A stretch of DNA of 64,000 bases from Phocoenobacter uteri (GCF_900454895.1 NZ_UGTA01000001.1:1116001-1180000); one strand, 5' to 3'; shown: positions 34,995 to 44,112, numbered from the stretch's first letter. Notes: generated by a model from the letters alone, not told the origin. Made by a program: numbers and translations.

Positions 34995-35535
34995 TATTAA
35001 AAAAAGCATTTCACTATTACCAGTTGGATCAAGCACATTTGAAAAAAATGCGTCCCAATGTTTACATCTTGCGTTGCAAAATCCGATTGTGATTGCGGAT
35101 TTAATCAACCCTGACAAATGCCCCCTTGAATTTCTACCTTATTTAGCGTGGGCATTTTCTGTGGACAAGTGGGATGAAAACTGGAGTGAAGCCGTAAAAC
35201 GCAATCATATAAAACGCTCTTTTCAGATCCACAAACAAAAAGGCACGATTGCAGCCGTTAAACGAGTGGTTGAGCCGATTGGTTATTTGGTTGAATTAAC
35301 CGAGTGGTTTAATGCAACTGAGCCAATGAAAAACGGCGAATTTAGTTTACAAATTGAAGTGCCTGAATTGGGCTTAACCAAAGAAACTTATAACGAATTA
35401 GTTCGCTTAATTGATGATGTTCGCCCGATTTCACGCCATTTAAAAAAATTATTATTACTGATTAGCCCTGTTGGAATTTGCAATGTTGCAATGGCTGAAT
35501 ACAGCGGCGAAATTATTACTATTGAACCCAAATAA
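34984..35535 (+). CDS. Baseplate/tail protein (P2 gpI)
   Basis: 183 residues. Segments PFLPYLAWAFSVDKWDENWSE (with YLAWAF as core) and HKQKGTIAAVKRVVEP are diagnostic of the gpI family. The start at 34984 (MTIDIKKSISLLP) overlaps gpJ; a frame extension to 34966 is less likely. It connects wedge and tail fibre. Confidence 0.93.
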   Translation: MTIDIKKSISLLPVGSSTFEKNASQCLHLALQNPIVIADLINPDKCPLEFLPYLAWAFSVDKWDENWSEAVKRNHIKRSFQIHKQKGTIAAVKRVVEPIGYLVELTEWFNATEPMKNGEFSLQIEVPELGLTKETYNELVRLIDDVRPISRHLKKLLLLISPVGICNVAMAEYSGEIITIEPK

Positions 35536-35544
35536 GGAACAAGA

Positions 35545-38310
35545 ATGAGTAAAACTTATTTTTCAATTTTAACAAGAAAGGGAGCAGAAATGCTTGCTCA
35601 GACTCTTGGTGAACAACAACTTTTAACACATTTAAAAATGGCTGTTGGCGATGGTAATGGACAAGCAACAATACCAAGTTTTGAGCAAACGCAATTAGTA
35701 AATAGCCGATATTCAGCCAATATCACAAAATGCTATCAAGATCCAAAAGATGACAAACAAGTCGTCTTTGAATTGCAGATTCCTGAAAATATAGGCGGGT
35801 TCTATGTACGTGAGCTAGGGTTATTGGATAAAAATAATCATTTACTTGCTATTGCAAATACACCTGAAAGTTATAAACCAACGACAAGCGAAGGAAGTGG
35901 GAAGGTTTCAGTTTTTCGTTTGATTTTAAAATTTGGTCACTTAGAAAATGTGACCTTAAACGTTGATTCTAGCACAGTCTATTTAACAACATTGGATAAA
36001 AGCGACCGAGTGGATTTAGACAGTAGTGATACTGTTGCCACATCAACGGCTGTTAAGACTGTCTATGACAAAGCGAACGAGAAGGTATCGAAAAATGGCG
36101 ATACGATGACGGGTATTCTAAAAATTAAAGCCACCAACTCTGATTGGTCATCTGTTGTATTGTACAATCAAGCAGGTAAGTCTTTGATTTTTGAGGCGAC
36201 AAGAGATAATAATACTCAAATAGGTTCCATCATTTATCGTGCCGTTGGAGATTATAATGGACATAATTATATCAACGAGGCATATATAAAAATTCCTAAA
36301 AAGAGCGGAACACTTGCACTAACAAGCGATGTCGATAGAAAAGTTGACAAGGCGGAGCTATATAGCGGATTCGCAAGAGATTTGAACGCTATCAATATTG
36401 AGGGGTTCACAAGCTTTGATTTTTCTCATCGAAGTGCGGATAAGGCAGGATTACCTGAGAGCATAAACTATGATGGCATAGGTTTTCAAGTTAACTCAGA
36501 AAAACAAATGTCTCAATTTTTAAGCATTGCTCACGGACGCCATTACTTGAGAACAAAGGATAGTGACCACGATAGTTGGCACGTTGAAAAAATCATAACA
36601 GATGAACTTTTTAAAGTTCAAGAGCTTGAACGTGAAAACTTAGATAATATTACAACTTACGGTATTTATGGACAAGGTGCAAATGCGGAAGCAACTGCTG
36701 AAAGAAATTACCCTCAACGCTCAGCAGGAACGCTTTTAGTAACTCCATCTGCATATGGTGTACGCCAAGAATACAAGACCTATCATTCAGGTCATATCTA
36801 TTTTAGAAATAGAAGTTCCACAGGGTGGTATCCGTGGAAACAAATCGTTGGTAATCTAACAACATCTGTGATTTCTGAGCGTGAAGACGTAGCTGCAACC
36901 TTGAAAGCGGTTAAAATTGCCTATGATAAAGCAGGGGCTGTGGAAAATATCGCTAATAACAAGATTGATAATAGTAAAAAATCTAATTCAGTTAGCTCAA
37001 CCAGTGCAGATACTATTGCAACCTCTCGTGCTGTAAAAATTGCTTATGATAAAGGAGAGAAAGCTGAACAAGATGCTAAAGTAGCATTGAATAAAGCGAT
37101 TGAAGCTAAAAATACTGCAGATAAGAAAGCATCAAAAACGGGCGATACATTCACTGGCTATATGGAGATTAACTATTCTGATTATAGCGGGATTGGATAT
37201 AAAAATACCGATGGTTATGTCTTAAAATCCCAAATTGAACCAAATGCTAGCCGTTATTTTGGCTCTTTAATATACAGAAAAGGTCAAACCATTCTGCATC
37301 GATTATGGCTACCTAAAAAAACAGGCGTGCTTGCTCTTGAAAGCGATGTGGATACAAAAGTTGATAAGACTTCTCTATACAGTGGATTTGCTGGTGATTT
37401 AAACGCCATCAATATTGAAGGGTTCACAGGGTTTAATTTTTCAACAAATAAAACACAAAACACAGGCTTGCCAGAGGGCTATGATGGTGACGGTTTTCAG
37501 CTTAAATCAAATGGACAAACCACTCAATTTTTAAGCTTAGGGAATGGCTATAATTATTTTCGAACTAAAGATGCTCAGGATGAGGATTGGAAGCTTGACA
37601 AGCTCGTGACAGAAAAAGATTTTAAAGTCAAAGAACTCAAACACGAAAACTTAGACGAAATCACGGACGTAGGGCTTTATGGTCAACCGTGGACAAAGAA
37701 TGCCACAGTTGAAAGACATTATCCAGTAGAAGAGGCTGGGTCATTGGTAGTGACTCCATCTGCATATGGTGTACGCCAAGAATACAAGACCTATCATTCA
37801 GGTCATATCTATTTTAGAAATAGAAGTTCCACAGGGTGGTATCCGTGGAAAAAACAAAATAGAACCGATTACTTACTTATTGGCGTACCTATTCCTTACC
37901 CTTTAATGCAAGTCCCTGAGAATTGTCTTGCCTTTAATGGACAAGCCTTTAATAAAGCGGCTTATCCTGAGTTGGCAGAGAAATACCCAAGCGGTAGATT
38001 GCCTGATTTACGAGGCTTAGTGATTCGAGGATTAGACAATGGACGAGGCTATGACGCTGACCGTACATTATTAAGTGAGCAGGGGGATGCAATAAGAAAT
38101 ATTACTGGTGAATTTTATTTTAGTGAGATGATTTTCGGTAAAGCTAATGGGGTTTTTAATGCGTCGCATACTTATGCACCACGAACATACAGAAGTAGTG
38201 GTTCGGGAGGTGATTACACAATTGCTTTTGATGCTTCAACGGTTGTACCGACAGCTTCTGAGAACAGAATGAAAAATATAGCATTTCAATATATTTGCTT
38301 AGCCAGATAG
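35545..38310 (+). CDS. Tail fibre protein (P2 gpH type)
   Basis: 921 residues. The conserved N-terminal baseplate-binding part (SILTRKGAEMLAQ, MAVGDGNG, FYVRELGLLD) spans about residues 1-150. Two long related modules follow, each with YSGFA.DLNAINIEGFT and a YGVRQEYKTYHSGHIYFRNR unit. A C-terminal collar-like tip (CLAFNGQAFNKAAYPELAEKYP, LPDLRGLVIRGLDNGRG) comes last. The central modules contain an exact 99-bp direct repeat. It determines host range. Confidence 0.93.
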   Translation: MSKTYFSILTRKGAEMLAQTLGEQQLLTHLKMAVGDGNGQATIPSFEQTQLVNSRYSANITKCYQDPKDDKQVVFELQIPENIGGFYVRELGLLDKNNHLLAIANTPESYKPTTSEGSGKVSVFRLILKFGHLENVTLNVDSSTVYLTTLDKSDRVDLDSSDTVATSTAVKTVYDKANEKVSKNGDTMTGILKIKATNSDWSSVVLYNQAGKSLIFEATRDNNTQIGSIIYRAVGDYNGHNYINEAYIKIPKKSGTLALTSDVDRKVDKAELYSGFARDLNAINIEGFTSFDFSHRSADKAGLPESINYDGIGFQVNSEKQMSQFLSIAHGRHYLRTKDSDHDSWHVEKIITDELFKVQELERENLDNITTYGIYGQGANAEATAERNYPQRSAGTLLVTPSAYGVRQEYKTYHSGHIYFRNRSSTGWYPWKQIVGNLTTSVISEREDVAATLKAVKIAYDKAGAVENIANNKIDNSKKSNSVSSTSADTIATSRAVKIAYDKGEKAEQDAKVALNKAIEAKNTADKKASKTGDTFTGYMEINYSDYSGIGYKNTDGYVLKSQIEPNASRYFGSLIYRKGQTILHRLWLPKKTGVLALESDVDTKVDKTSLYSGFAGDLNAINIEGFTGFNFSTNKTQNTGLPEGYDGDGFQLKSNGQTTQFLSLGNGYNYFRTKDAQDEDWKLDKLVTEKDFKVKELKHENLDEITDVGLYGQPWTKNATVERHYPVEEAGSLVVTPSAYGVRQEYKTYHSGHIYFRNRSSTGWYPWKKQNRTDYLLIGVPIPYPLMQVPENCLAFNGQAFNKAAYPELAEKYPSGRLPDLRGLVIRGLDNGRGYDADRTLLSEQGDAIRNITGEFYFSEMIFGKANGVFNASHTYAPRTYRSSGSGGDYTIAFDASTVVPTASENRMKNIAFQYICLAR
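36742..36840 (+). repeat. 99-bp direct repeat in tail fibre gene, copy 1
   Basis: Identical at every base to 37753-37851. Encodes TPSAYGVRQEYKTY through STGWYPWK. The copies are 1011 bp apart, a multiple of three. Confidence 0.97.
37753..37851 (+). repeat. 99-bp direct repeat in tail fibre gene, copy 2
   Basis: Exact copy of 36742-36840. Recombination between the two would delete 337 codons in frame and leave a one-module fibre. Confidence 0.97.
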
Positions 38311-38324
38311 AAAAGGAAAATAAA

Positions 38325-39083
38325 ATGACACAACAAAACGTACAATTTGACGAGAACGGCTTTGCCCTTTCAAGTGGATTTATTACCGTTTATAAAGTAG
38401 ATAAGAATAATCTTTTTATTCAATCGGAACAAGAATGGGTAAGTATTGATACATCAATAAGTCCAAATGCGTATCTTGACGAACCGCTTGAACACAAAGA
38501 CGGTTTTGCAATTAAACGCACTGAAAATGGTTGGGAATATATAGAAGACCACAGAGGTAAGACGTTTTATGATACGCAAACCCAAGAAAAAGTAGAAATT
38601 AAAGAAGTCGGAAAATTACCTGAAAATCTGACCGCTTTACAACCTTTTGAGAATTGCAAATGGGACAGTGAAAATCAACAATGGGTGAAAGATATTGAAA
38701 AAGAAAAACAGCAATTTAAGGCTAACCAACAAGCCCTAATCATCACCCTAAAAAATAAAGCTGATGAACTGGGCAATCAACTTCTACATGAATACCCACA
38801 AATTGAACAAACTAGTTTTGCGATTCAAAAAGAAGAGGCGATAGCGTGGCAAAAAGATAACAGCCATCCAACACCAGTGCTTACAGGAATTGCTACTGCT
38901 CGCAACTTGGAATTATCAGAATTAGTTGCAAGAGTAATTAGAAAAACGACTGCTTTTGAATCAGTAACAGGCATAATTGCAGGTCAACGGCAGGCGATTA
39001 TGGATAAGCTAGAAAAAGCCACTGAGCAAGCACAACTTGATGAAATTAAACAGGAGATTGAACAATGGCAACTATCTATTTAG
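38325..39083 (+). CDS. Tail fibre accessory/assembly protein with DUF4376-like C-terminus
   Basis: 252 residues. The N-terminal half (FALSSGFITVYKVDKN...YLDEPLEHKDGFAIKRTENGWEYIEDHRGKTFY) resembles tail-fibre assembly partners. The C-terminal half is helical and DUF4376-like (KADELGNQLLHEYPQIEQTSFAIQ split around Tyr-Pro). AAGGA precedes the ATG at 38325. Located right after the fibre gene, it probably assists fibre folding or attachment. It overlaps the next gene by 19 bp. Confidence 0.8.
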   Translation: MTQQNVQFDENGFALSSGFITVYKVDKNNLFIQSEQEWVSIDTSISPNAYLDEPLEHKDGFAIKRTENGWEYIEDHRGKTFYDTQTQEKVEIKEVGKLPENLTALQPFENCKWDSENQQWVKDIEKEKQQFKANQQALIITLKNKADELGNQLLHEYPQIEQTSFAIQKEEAIAWQKDNSHPTPVLTGIATARNLELSELVARVIRKTTAFESVTGIIAGQRQAIMDKLEKATEQAQLDEIKQEIEQWQLSI

Positions 39084-39481
39084 CGTTATATAAAGGCAAG
39101 GGTGAGCTTGTTGATAAAGCAATCCGATTTTTCACCAAAGGCAGATATTCTCATTGTGAGCTTGCTATTGCAAAAAAAGACGGATTTTTAAGTTATTCAT
39201 CAAGCCCACGAGATAATGGGGTGCGTTGTAAATTTATCAAAAAATTTGACCGCTTAAAATGGGATTTGGTCGCATTAGAAAATGTCACGGAACAGCAAAT
39301 TCTAGATTACTTCCAGCAAACCAAAGGCAAGAAATATGATTGGTTAGGGGCTATCGGGGTTTGTTTGGGGTTATCCCAAAATCGTAATCGATATTTCTGT
39401 TCTGAATGGTGTTTTAACGTGATTTTTGGCAGTGATGAGGGCTGGCGATTTAGTCCTAATCAGCTTTCTGCCCTTGTTTAA
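39065..39481 (+). CDS. Permuted NlpC/P60-like (YiiX/LRAT-type) cysteine hydrolase
   Basis: 138 residues. His30 in RYSHCELAI and Cys122 in YFCSEWC form the circularly permuted papain-like arrangement (His before Cys). Similar small proteins lie next to fibre genes in P2-like Pasteurellaceae phages. It could be a virion-associated peptidase or acyl hydrolase; the substrate is unknown. A terminator follows. Confidence 0.75.
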   Translation: MATIYLALYKGKGELVDKAIRFFTKGRYSHCELAIAKKDGFLSYSSSPRDNGVRCKFIKKFDRLKWDLVALENVTEQQILDYFQQTKGKKYDWLGAIGVCLGLSQNRNRYFCSEWCFNVIFGSDEGWRFSPNQLSALV

Positions 39482-39507
39482 TTTGTAAAAAATATTCTCA
39501 CAATCTC

Positions 39508-39538
39508 AACCGCTCGCTATATTGCAAGCGGTTTTTTA
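39508..39538 (+). terminator. Terminator before the sheath gene
   Basis: AACCGCT / AGCGGTT stem followed by TTTTTATT. Confidence 0.85.
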
Positions 39539-39584
39539 TTCTTTGTTTGACCTCTTTTTTTAATTAAATCAAACAGGAATAACT

Positions 39585-40751
39585 ATGTCTGATGAATACC
39601 TACACGGCGTCCGAGTGACTGAAATTTCAGAGGGAACTCGCACCGTTCGAACAGTGGCAACGGCAATTATTGGGATTGTGTGTACCGCTGATGATGCCGA
39701 CGCTGAAACCTTTCCATTGAATAAAGCCATTTTAACTACAAACCCTGAATCATTAATGGGTAAAGCCGGTAAAGGTGGCACGCTTTATCGTACCCTTGAA
39801 GCGATTTCTACCGTTGTTCGCACCCCTTGTGTGATTGTGCGTGTACCCGAAGATGAGGAACACTTAACCGCGAACTTAATCGGTACTATCGGCGAAGACG
39901 GTGTAGGAACAGGTATGAAAGCCTTTTTATCGGCTCAATCTACCTTAGGTGTAAAACCTCGTATTTTTGCGATTCCTCAATTAGATACCCTTGATGTCGC
40001 CACGCAACTTGTCGCTGTGGCGAAGAAATTACACGGTATGGCTTACATCAAATGTCACGCAAATAACAAAGAGGAAGCGGTCGCTTATCGCCGAAACTTT
40101 GGGGATCGTGAGGCATTTTTAATTTATGGCGATTTTACCAACTTCAATACCCACAAAAACGCAACGGATACCGCCTATGCAACGGCTTATGCGGCTGGAT
40201 TGCGTGCTTATACCGATAAAGAAATTGGTTGGCATAAAACGATTTCTAATATGACGATTGATGGCGTAAGCGGTGTTACAAAGGCAATTAGTTTTGATAT
40301 TCAAGACAGCTCAACAGACGCGAACTTTTTAAACAGTAAAGAAATTAGCTGTGCGATCAATTTTAATGGTTTCCGCATTTGGGGAAGTCGTACTTGTGCA
40401 ACAGATAAGCTTTTTGCATTTGAGCAATATACTCGTACTGCTCAAATTATCCGTGACACCATTGGCGAAGCCTACGACTGGGCGATTGATAAACCGCTTA
40501 CCCCAATTCTTGTGAAAGATATGCTTGAAATGATCAATAGTAAGTTCCGTTTTTGGAAATCTCAGGGATATGTTGTGGGCGGTTCTGCGTGGATAGATTG
40601 GGGCGAAAACAGCAAAGATACCCTAAAAGATGGGCAATTTTATATTAAATATGATTATTGCCCTGTCCCAAGTTTAGAAAATCTAAACTTAAAACAATAT
40701 ATTACTGATAGATATTTGGTTGATTTTGCTAGCCAAGTAGCAGCCGCATAG
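39585..40751 (+). CDS. Contractile tail sheath protein (P2 gpFI)
   Basis: 388 residues, close to P2 gpFI (396). YLHGVRVTEISEGTRTVRTV at the N-terminus and the C-terminal KFRFWKSQGYVVGGSAW and YCPVPSLENLNL are family marks. It polymerises around the tube and contracts on infection. It pairs with the tube gene 9 bp downstream. Confidence 0.96.
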   Translation: MSDEYLHGVRVTEISEGTRTVRTVATAIIGIVCTADDADAETFPLNKAILTTNPESLMGKAGKGGTLYRTLEAISTVVRTPCVIVRVPEDEEHLTANLIGTIGEDGVGTGMKAFLSAQSTLGVKPRIFAIPQLDTLDVATQLVAVAKKLHGMAYIKCHANNKEEAVAYRRNFGDREAFLIYGDFTNFNTHKNATDTAYATAYAAGLRAYTDKEIGWHKTISNMTIDGVSGVTKAISFDIQDSSTDANFLNSKEISCAINFNGFRIWGSRTCATDKLFAFEQYTRTAQIIRDTIGEAYDWAIDKPLTPILVKDMLEMINSKFRFWKSQGYVVGGSAWIDWGENSKDTLKDGQFYIKYDYCPVPSLENLNLKQYITDRYLVDFASQVAAA

Positions 40752-40760
40752 GAGTAACGA

Positions 40761-41270
40761 ATGGCATTACCAAGAACCTTAAAATTGATGAACGTCTTTT
40801 TAAACGGCGATTCATATTATGGCATTGCGAAGGAAGCTGAATTGCCAAAATTAAGCAGTAAGTTAGAAGATTACCGCGCAGGTGGAATGTTTACTGAAGT
40901 GGGGATCAACTTAGGGATTGAGAAATTAGAACTGACTCACAAATACGCAGGTGTTGATGAACATTTTTATACTGGTTTTGCAGAAGCGGAAATTAGCAAA
41001 GAAATGATTCGTTTTGCGGGGAGTTATGAACGCGATGACACAGGCGAAGTGACCCCCGTTGAAGTCTTAATGCGTGGACGCCACCAAGAAATTGACGGTG
41101 GAAACAGTAAAGTGGGCGAGATTGGGGAAACCACAATCAAATCTGCTCTAACCTATTACAAACTCACTATGGGTGGTAAAGAAATTATTGAGATTGATAC
41201 GCTCAACACAATCTTAAAAGTAAACGGTAAAGATGTATATAAAAAACATCGTGAAGCGATTGGTCTCTAA
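40761..41270 (+). CDS. Tail tube protein (P2 gpFII)
   Basis: 169 residues, close to P2 gpFII (172). N-terminal MALPRTLKLMNVFLNG, the central GYERDDTG-type loop (SYERDDTGEV) and the C-terminal INTILKVNGKD-type ending are typical. GGAGTAACG precedes the start. Confidence 0.96.
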   Translation: MALPRTLKLMNVFLNGDSYYGIAKEAELPKLSSKLEDYRAGGMFTEVGINLGIEKLELTHKYAGVDEHFYTGFAEAEISKEMIRFAGSYERDDTGEVTPVEVLMRGRHQEIDGGNSKVGEIGETTIKSALTYYKLTMGGKEIIEIDTLNTILKVNGKDVYKKHREAIGL

Positions 41271-41321
41271 TTTTTAATTTAACGGGCGTGGAATGCGCCA
41301 AAATCATAAAGGAAAAATACA

Positions 41322-41630
41322 ATGAAAAAACAAGTAACTTTAAGTACTCCTATTAAACGTGGCAATAGCGAAATTAAAGAAGTCACAATTTTAAAACCGA
41401 ATGTTTTAGCCTTAAAAGGCTTGAAACTACTTGATGTAATGCAGTTCGATGTCAATGCTTTAACGGTGTTGTTGCCGCGTGTAACAAAGCCATCGTTAAT
41501 TAAAAAAGATATTGAACAGCTTGAAATTGCCGATTTTACTAAATTATCCACTGAACTTGCAGGTTTCTTCGGTTCTGAATCAGAAGAAGATGAAGAAACG
41601 GGAAAGGACGAAGCAACACTCAATGCTTAA
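41322..41630 (+). CDS. Tail assembly chaperone (P2 gpE)
   Basis: 102 residues. VTLSTPIKRGNSEIKEVTI and LKLLDVMQFDVNALTVLLPR match the gpE family. The last third is acidic (SEEDEETGKDEATLNA). The reading frame contains a -1 slippery heptamer at 41600-41606, from which a longer gpE+E' product is expected. The gpE:gpE+E' ratio assists tape measure and tube assembly. Confidence 0.93.
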   Translation: MKKQVTLSTPIKRGNSEIKEVTILKPNVLALKGLKLLDVMQFDVNALTVLLPRVTKPSLIKKDIEQLEIADFTKLSTELAGFFGSESEEDEETGKDEATLNA

Positions 41631-41773
41631 TCACTACCTGTGTTGAAGATGCAATTGCTGATATTGCGACCGTCTTTCATTGGCAACCGAGTACATTTGA
41701 TAAAATGTATTTAGATGAATTGATGGAATGGCGAGAGCAAGCACGCAAACGCGTTGAGACAGAAGATGAATAA
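41322..41773 (+). CDS. gpE+E' extended chaperone made by -1 frameshift
   Basis: At 41600-41606 the codons G GGA AAG form a canonical X-XXY-YYZ heptamer. A -1 slip enters a frame open to the TAA at 41771-41773. The added 55 residues contain FHWQPSTFDKMYLDELMEWREQA, split by the Pro-Ser, which resembles the P2 E' tail (FHW, then LTELITWRE). No start codon or ribosome site gives E' its own initiation. The frameshift is inferred, not shown. Confidence 0.85.
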
Positions 41774-41776
41774 CCC

Positions 41777-41819
41777 AAGCGGTAAGAAATTGTAAAAATA
41801 CAACAAAATCTTACCGCTT
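41777..41819. terminator. Inverted repeat after gpE'
   Basis: AAGCGGTAAGA and its complement enclose a 21-base loop. It has an uptake-signal-like core and may act as a weak terminator or RNA stabiliser. Confidence 0.55.
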
Positions 41820-41876
41820 ATTTGTAAACGGTATATTACATTTTAGCTTACCAGGAACAACAAAAAGAGAAAGTAA

Positions 41877-42314
41877 ATGCTACAAAATTCCGCAATGATG
41901 AGTTTAGGCTATTTTGTCTTTACTCGTTCCACCATTCCCTACCAAGAAACTAACCGTGAATTGAGTTGGCGACACCCAACAAATGCAGTTGTGGGTGGTT
42001 TGCCACGCACGCAATTCACAGGAAAAGAGAGCGAACAAATTACCATTTCAGGTACGCTTATGCCTGAAATTACAGGGGGTGATTTAAGTATTAAACTACT
42101 TGAATTAATGGCAGAAAAAGGTAAGCCTTACCCTTTAATTGAGGGAGCAACCTTTATGATTGTGGGTTGGTTTGTAATTGAAAGTATCTCGCATTCAGGC
42201 AGTTTCTTTTTTGGTGATGGTAAAGCACGTAAGATTGAATTTTCAATGAATTTAAAACGCGTGGACGATTCTATTTTAAGCAATATCATTGATGATGTAT
42301 TGGATTTTGTATAA
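41877..42314 (+). CDS. Tail protein (P2 gpU)
   Basis: 145 residues. SLGYFVFTRSTIPYQ, then WRHPTNAVVGGLPRTQFTG and the C-terminal EFSMNLKRVDD are gpU family marks. In P2 it caps or terminates the tail tube. The stop overlaps the gpD start (TAATG). Confidence 0.94.
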   Translation: MLQNSAMMSLGYFVFTRSTIPYQETNRELSWRHPTNAVVGGLPRTQFTGKESEQITISGTLMPEITGGDLSIKLLELMAEKGKPYPLIEGATFMIVGWFVIESISHSGSFFFGDGKARKIEFSMNLKRVDDSILSNIIDDVLDFV

Positions 42315-43411
42315 TGTGGCTTAATGATTTAGTTAAAAACAGTAACCATAAAACGCCGATTATCTCTCTAACGGTACGACCAAAAGACGGTGGTAAAAAA
42401 GATATTTCACAGCTGATTTCTCATCGTTTAATTAGTTTAACCTTAACTGACTCTCGTGGATTTGAAGCTGATCAACTTGATTTAACCTTAGATGATAGCG
42501 ATGGTTTATTAGACTTACCCCCACGTGCTGCAGTTTTATCTCTCGGTTTTGGTTGGAAGTCGGAAAGCATTGTGTATAAGGGCGAATATACGGTTGATGA
42601 GGTGGAACACAGCGGAAGCCCTGATATTGTAACTATTCGGGCAAGAAGTGCGGATATGCGTGGCTCATTGTTGGAACACAAAGAGCGTTCATTTCACAAA
42701 AAGACAATCAAGAAAATTGTGGAACAGATTGCGGGGGAAAATAAACTTACACCAATGGTGGGTAAAAGTTTCTCCAACCAAATCATCGAGCATATCGACC
42801 AAAGTGGCGAAAGCTCTATCAACCTATTAAGCCGAATGGCGAAAGAATATGATGCGATCGCTACGGTGAAAAATGGGAATTTATTATTTATTGAAACCGG
42901 ACAAGGAAAAACTGCAAGCGGTCAAGTTTTACCTGAAATTTACATCACACGAAATCAAGGCGATCAACACCGTTATGCAATCGCCGAAGGGGAAAATTAC
43001 AAAGCGGTGCGTGCTTATTATCACGACATCAAAACAGGCAAACGTGAGCAGGTTTATTTTGATGCAAACACCAAAATTGAGAAAACTCGCAAAAGCCAAA
43101 AACTAAAACAGACAAAGCCCGCGATTACCGATTCAGATAATATCAAAACCATTCGCCACACTTATAAATCTAAGCAGGCTGCTAAAAATGCGGTAATCCG
43201 AGAATTTAAAAAACTCGGACGTGGCACAGCAACCTTTAGCCTAAGCCTTGCACAAGGCAATCCTGAGTTAATGCCGGAATTGCCGGTGAAAGTGGTTGGG
43301 TTTAAAAAGGAAATTGATGTGAACAAATGGATTATTAGACAGGTAACGCACAACATCAGTGCAGATAGTGGTTATACGACAGGGATTGAATGTGAGTTGA
43401 AAGGGGAATAA
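42314..43411 (+). CDS. Late control / tail hub protein (P2 gpD)
   Basis: 365 residues, of the gp27-like baseplate hub family. DSRGFEADQLDLTLDDSDG, LPPRAAVLSLGFGW, VDEVEHSGSPDIVTIRARSADMRGSL and the C-terminal WIIRQVTHNISADSGYTT (each in separate parts) are diagnostic. It is the last late gene; a terminator follows at once. Confidence 0.96.
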   Translation: MWLNDLVKNSNHKTPIISLTVRPKDGGKKDISQLISHRLISLTLTDSRGFEADQLDLTLDDSDGLLDLPPRAAVLSLGFGWKSESIVYKGEYTVDEVEHSGSPDIVTIRARSADMRGSLLEHKERSFHKKTIKKIVEQIAGENKLTPMVGKSFSNQIIEHIDQSGESSINLLSRMAKEYDAIATVKNGNLLFIETGQGKTASGQVLPEIYITRNQGDQHRYAIAEGENYKAVRAYYHDIKTGKREQVYFDANTKIEKTRKSQKLKQTKPAITDSDNIKTIRHTYKSKQAAKNAVIREFKKLGRGTATFSLSLAQGNPELMPELPVKVVGFKKEIDVNKWIIRQVTHNISADSGYTTGIECELKGE

Positions 43412-43412
43412 A

Positions 43413-43437
43413 AAAACGGAGCGATTGCTCCGTTTTC
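43413..43437. terminator. Bidirectional terminator between gpD and the accessory block
   Basis: AACGGAGC-GATT-GCTCCGTT with an A-run on the left and TTTC on the right. It can stop the rightward late transcript and the leftward accessory transcript. Confidence 0.9.
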
Positions 43438-43451
43438 TCAAAATATAATTA

Positions 43452-43982
43452 TTAGTTAATTTTTTCAGGAAAAATATCAAAATATTGCTCAAACAATCTT
43501 TGATACCAAGCAATTTTTACACAATATTTATCTATATCAAAACCATCAGCTACAATCTGTTCATTATAACAACGTTGCTCTAATGCAATCAGTGTTGGAG
43601 GTTCTTTATTATCGAGGGCAAACATTCTCGCTTCAACATCGGTAATTAAATCATCTGAAAGCGTTGACTTGATTAAATCATTTTCTAATTGTGAAAAATC
43701 CTGTAAAAAAGACTGATGATCACGGGCTTTATTTCCAAACCCCACAACCAAAGCCAAAGCAGAAAAAATGGCTAAAATAATACTAAAAATCCATACTAAG
43801 TTAGGGTAAGCAGAGGCATAGGAACATACTGCCCCAGAACTTAGCACAAGACTAACAAAATTAGTCATTTTTTCCCAAAAAGCAAAAAAACGAATACGAT
43901 ATTGATGATAGCGTTGTGAACGGCGAATATCAAAAAGGAGTGATTTTTTACGTTGCTCCAAGACTTCTGTTGATTTTTTCAT
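43452..43982 (-). CDS. SLATT-like two-helix membrane protein (moron)
   Basis: 176 residues. A basic N-terminal helix (RRSQRYHQYRIRFFAFWEK) is followed by two membrane segments at about 40-57 and 61-82, then a long soluble helical C-terminal half. This layout and the (R/K)-S-x-RYH-x-RRxFF-like entry helix match SLATT-type proteins, known as effectors in bacterial conflict systems. AGGA lies about 8 bp before the ATG at 43982; a GTG start at 44042 is an alternative. No partner SMODS or SLOG gene is adjacent. Role in phage exclusion is inference. Confidence 0.7.
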   Translation of the reverse strand: MKKSTEVLEQRKKSLLFDIRRSQRYHQYRIRFFAFWEKMTNFVSLVLSSGAVCSYASAYPNLVWIFSIILAIFSALALVVGFGNKARDHQSFLQDFSQLENDLIKSTLSDDLITDVEARMFALDNKEPPTLIALEQRCYNEQIVADGFDIDKYCVKIAWYQRLFEQYFDIFPEKIN

Positions 43983-44067
43983 TTTTCTTATCCTCATCAT
44001 TTGGATTTGGTCTAGTTCGTCTTGTGAAGTGATCATCTTCACACTGTGTTAGTCTATAACCGTTCAT
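43948..44067 (-). CDS. Possible 39-residue leader ORF overlapping the SLATT-like gene
   Basis: An ATG at 44067 follows AGGAG by 9 bp and opens a 39-codon frame (MNGYRLTQCEDDHFTRRT at its start) ending in TAA inside the SLATT-like gene, with a 35-bp overlap. It is hydrophilic and matches nothing I know. Translational coupling to the membrane protein is plausible, but it may be chance. Confidence 0.35.
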   Translation of the reverse strand: MNGYRLTQCEDDHFTRRTRPNPNDEDKKNEKINRSLGAT

Positions 44068-44112
44068 CTTTTTTGCTCCTGTTTTTTTATTGTTTGATCA
44101 GCTTTAACAAAT

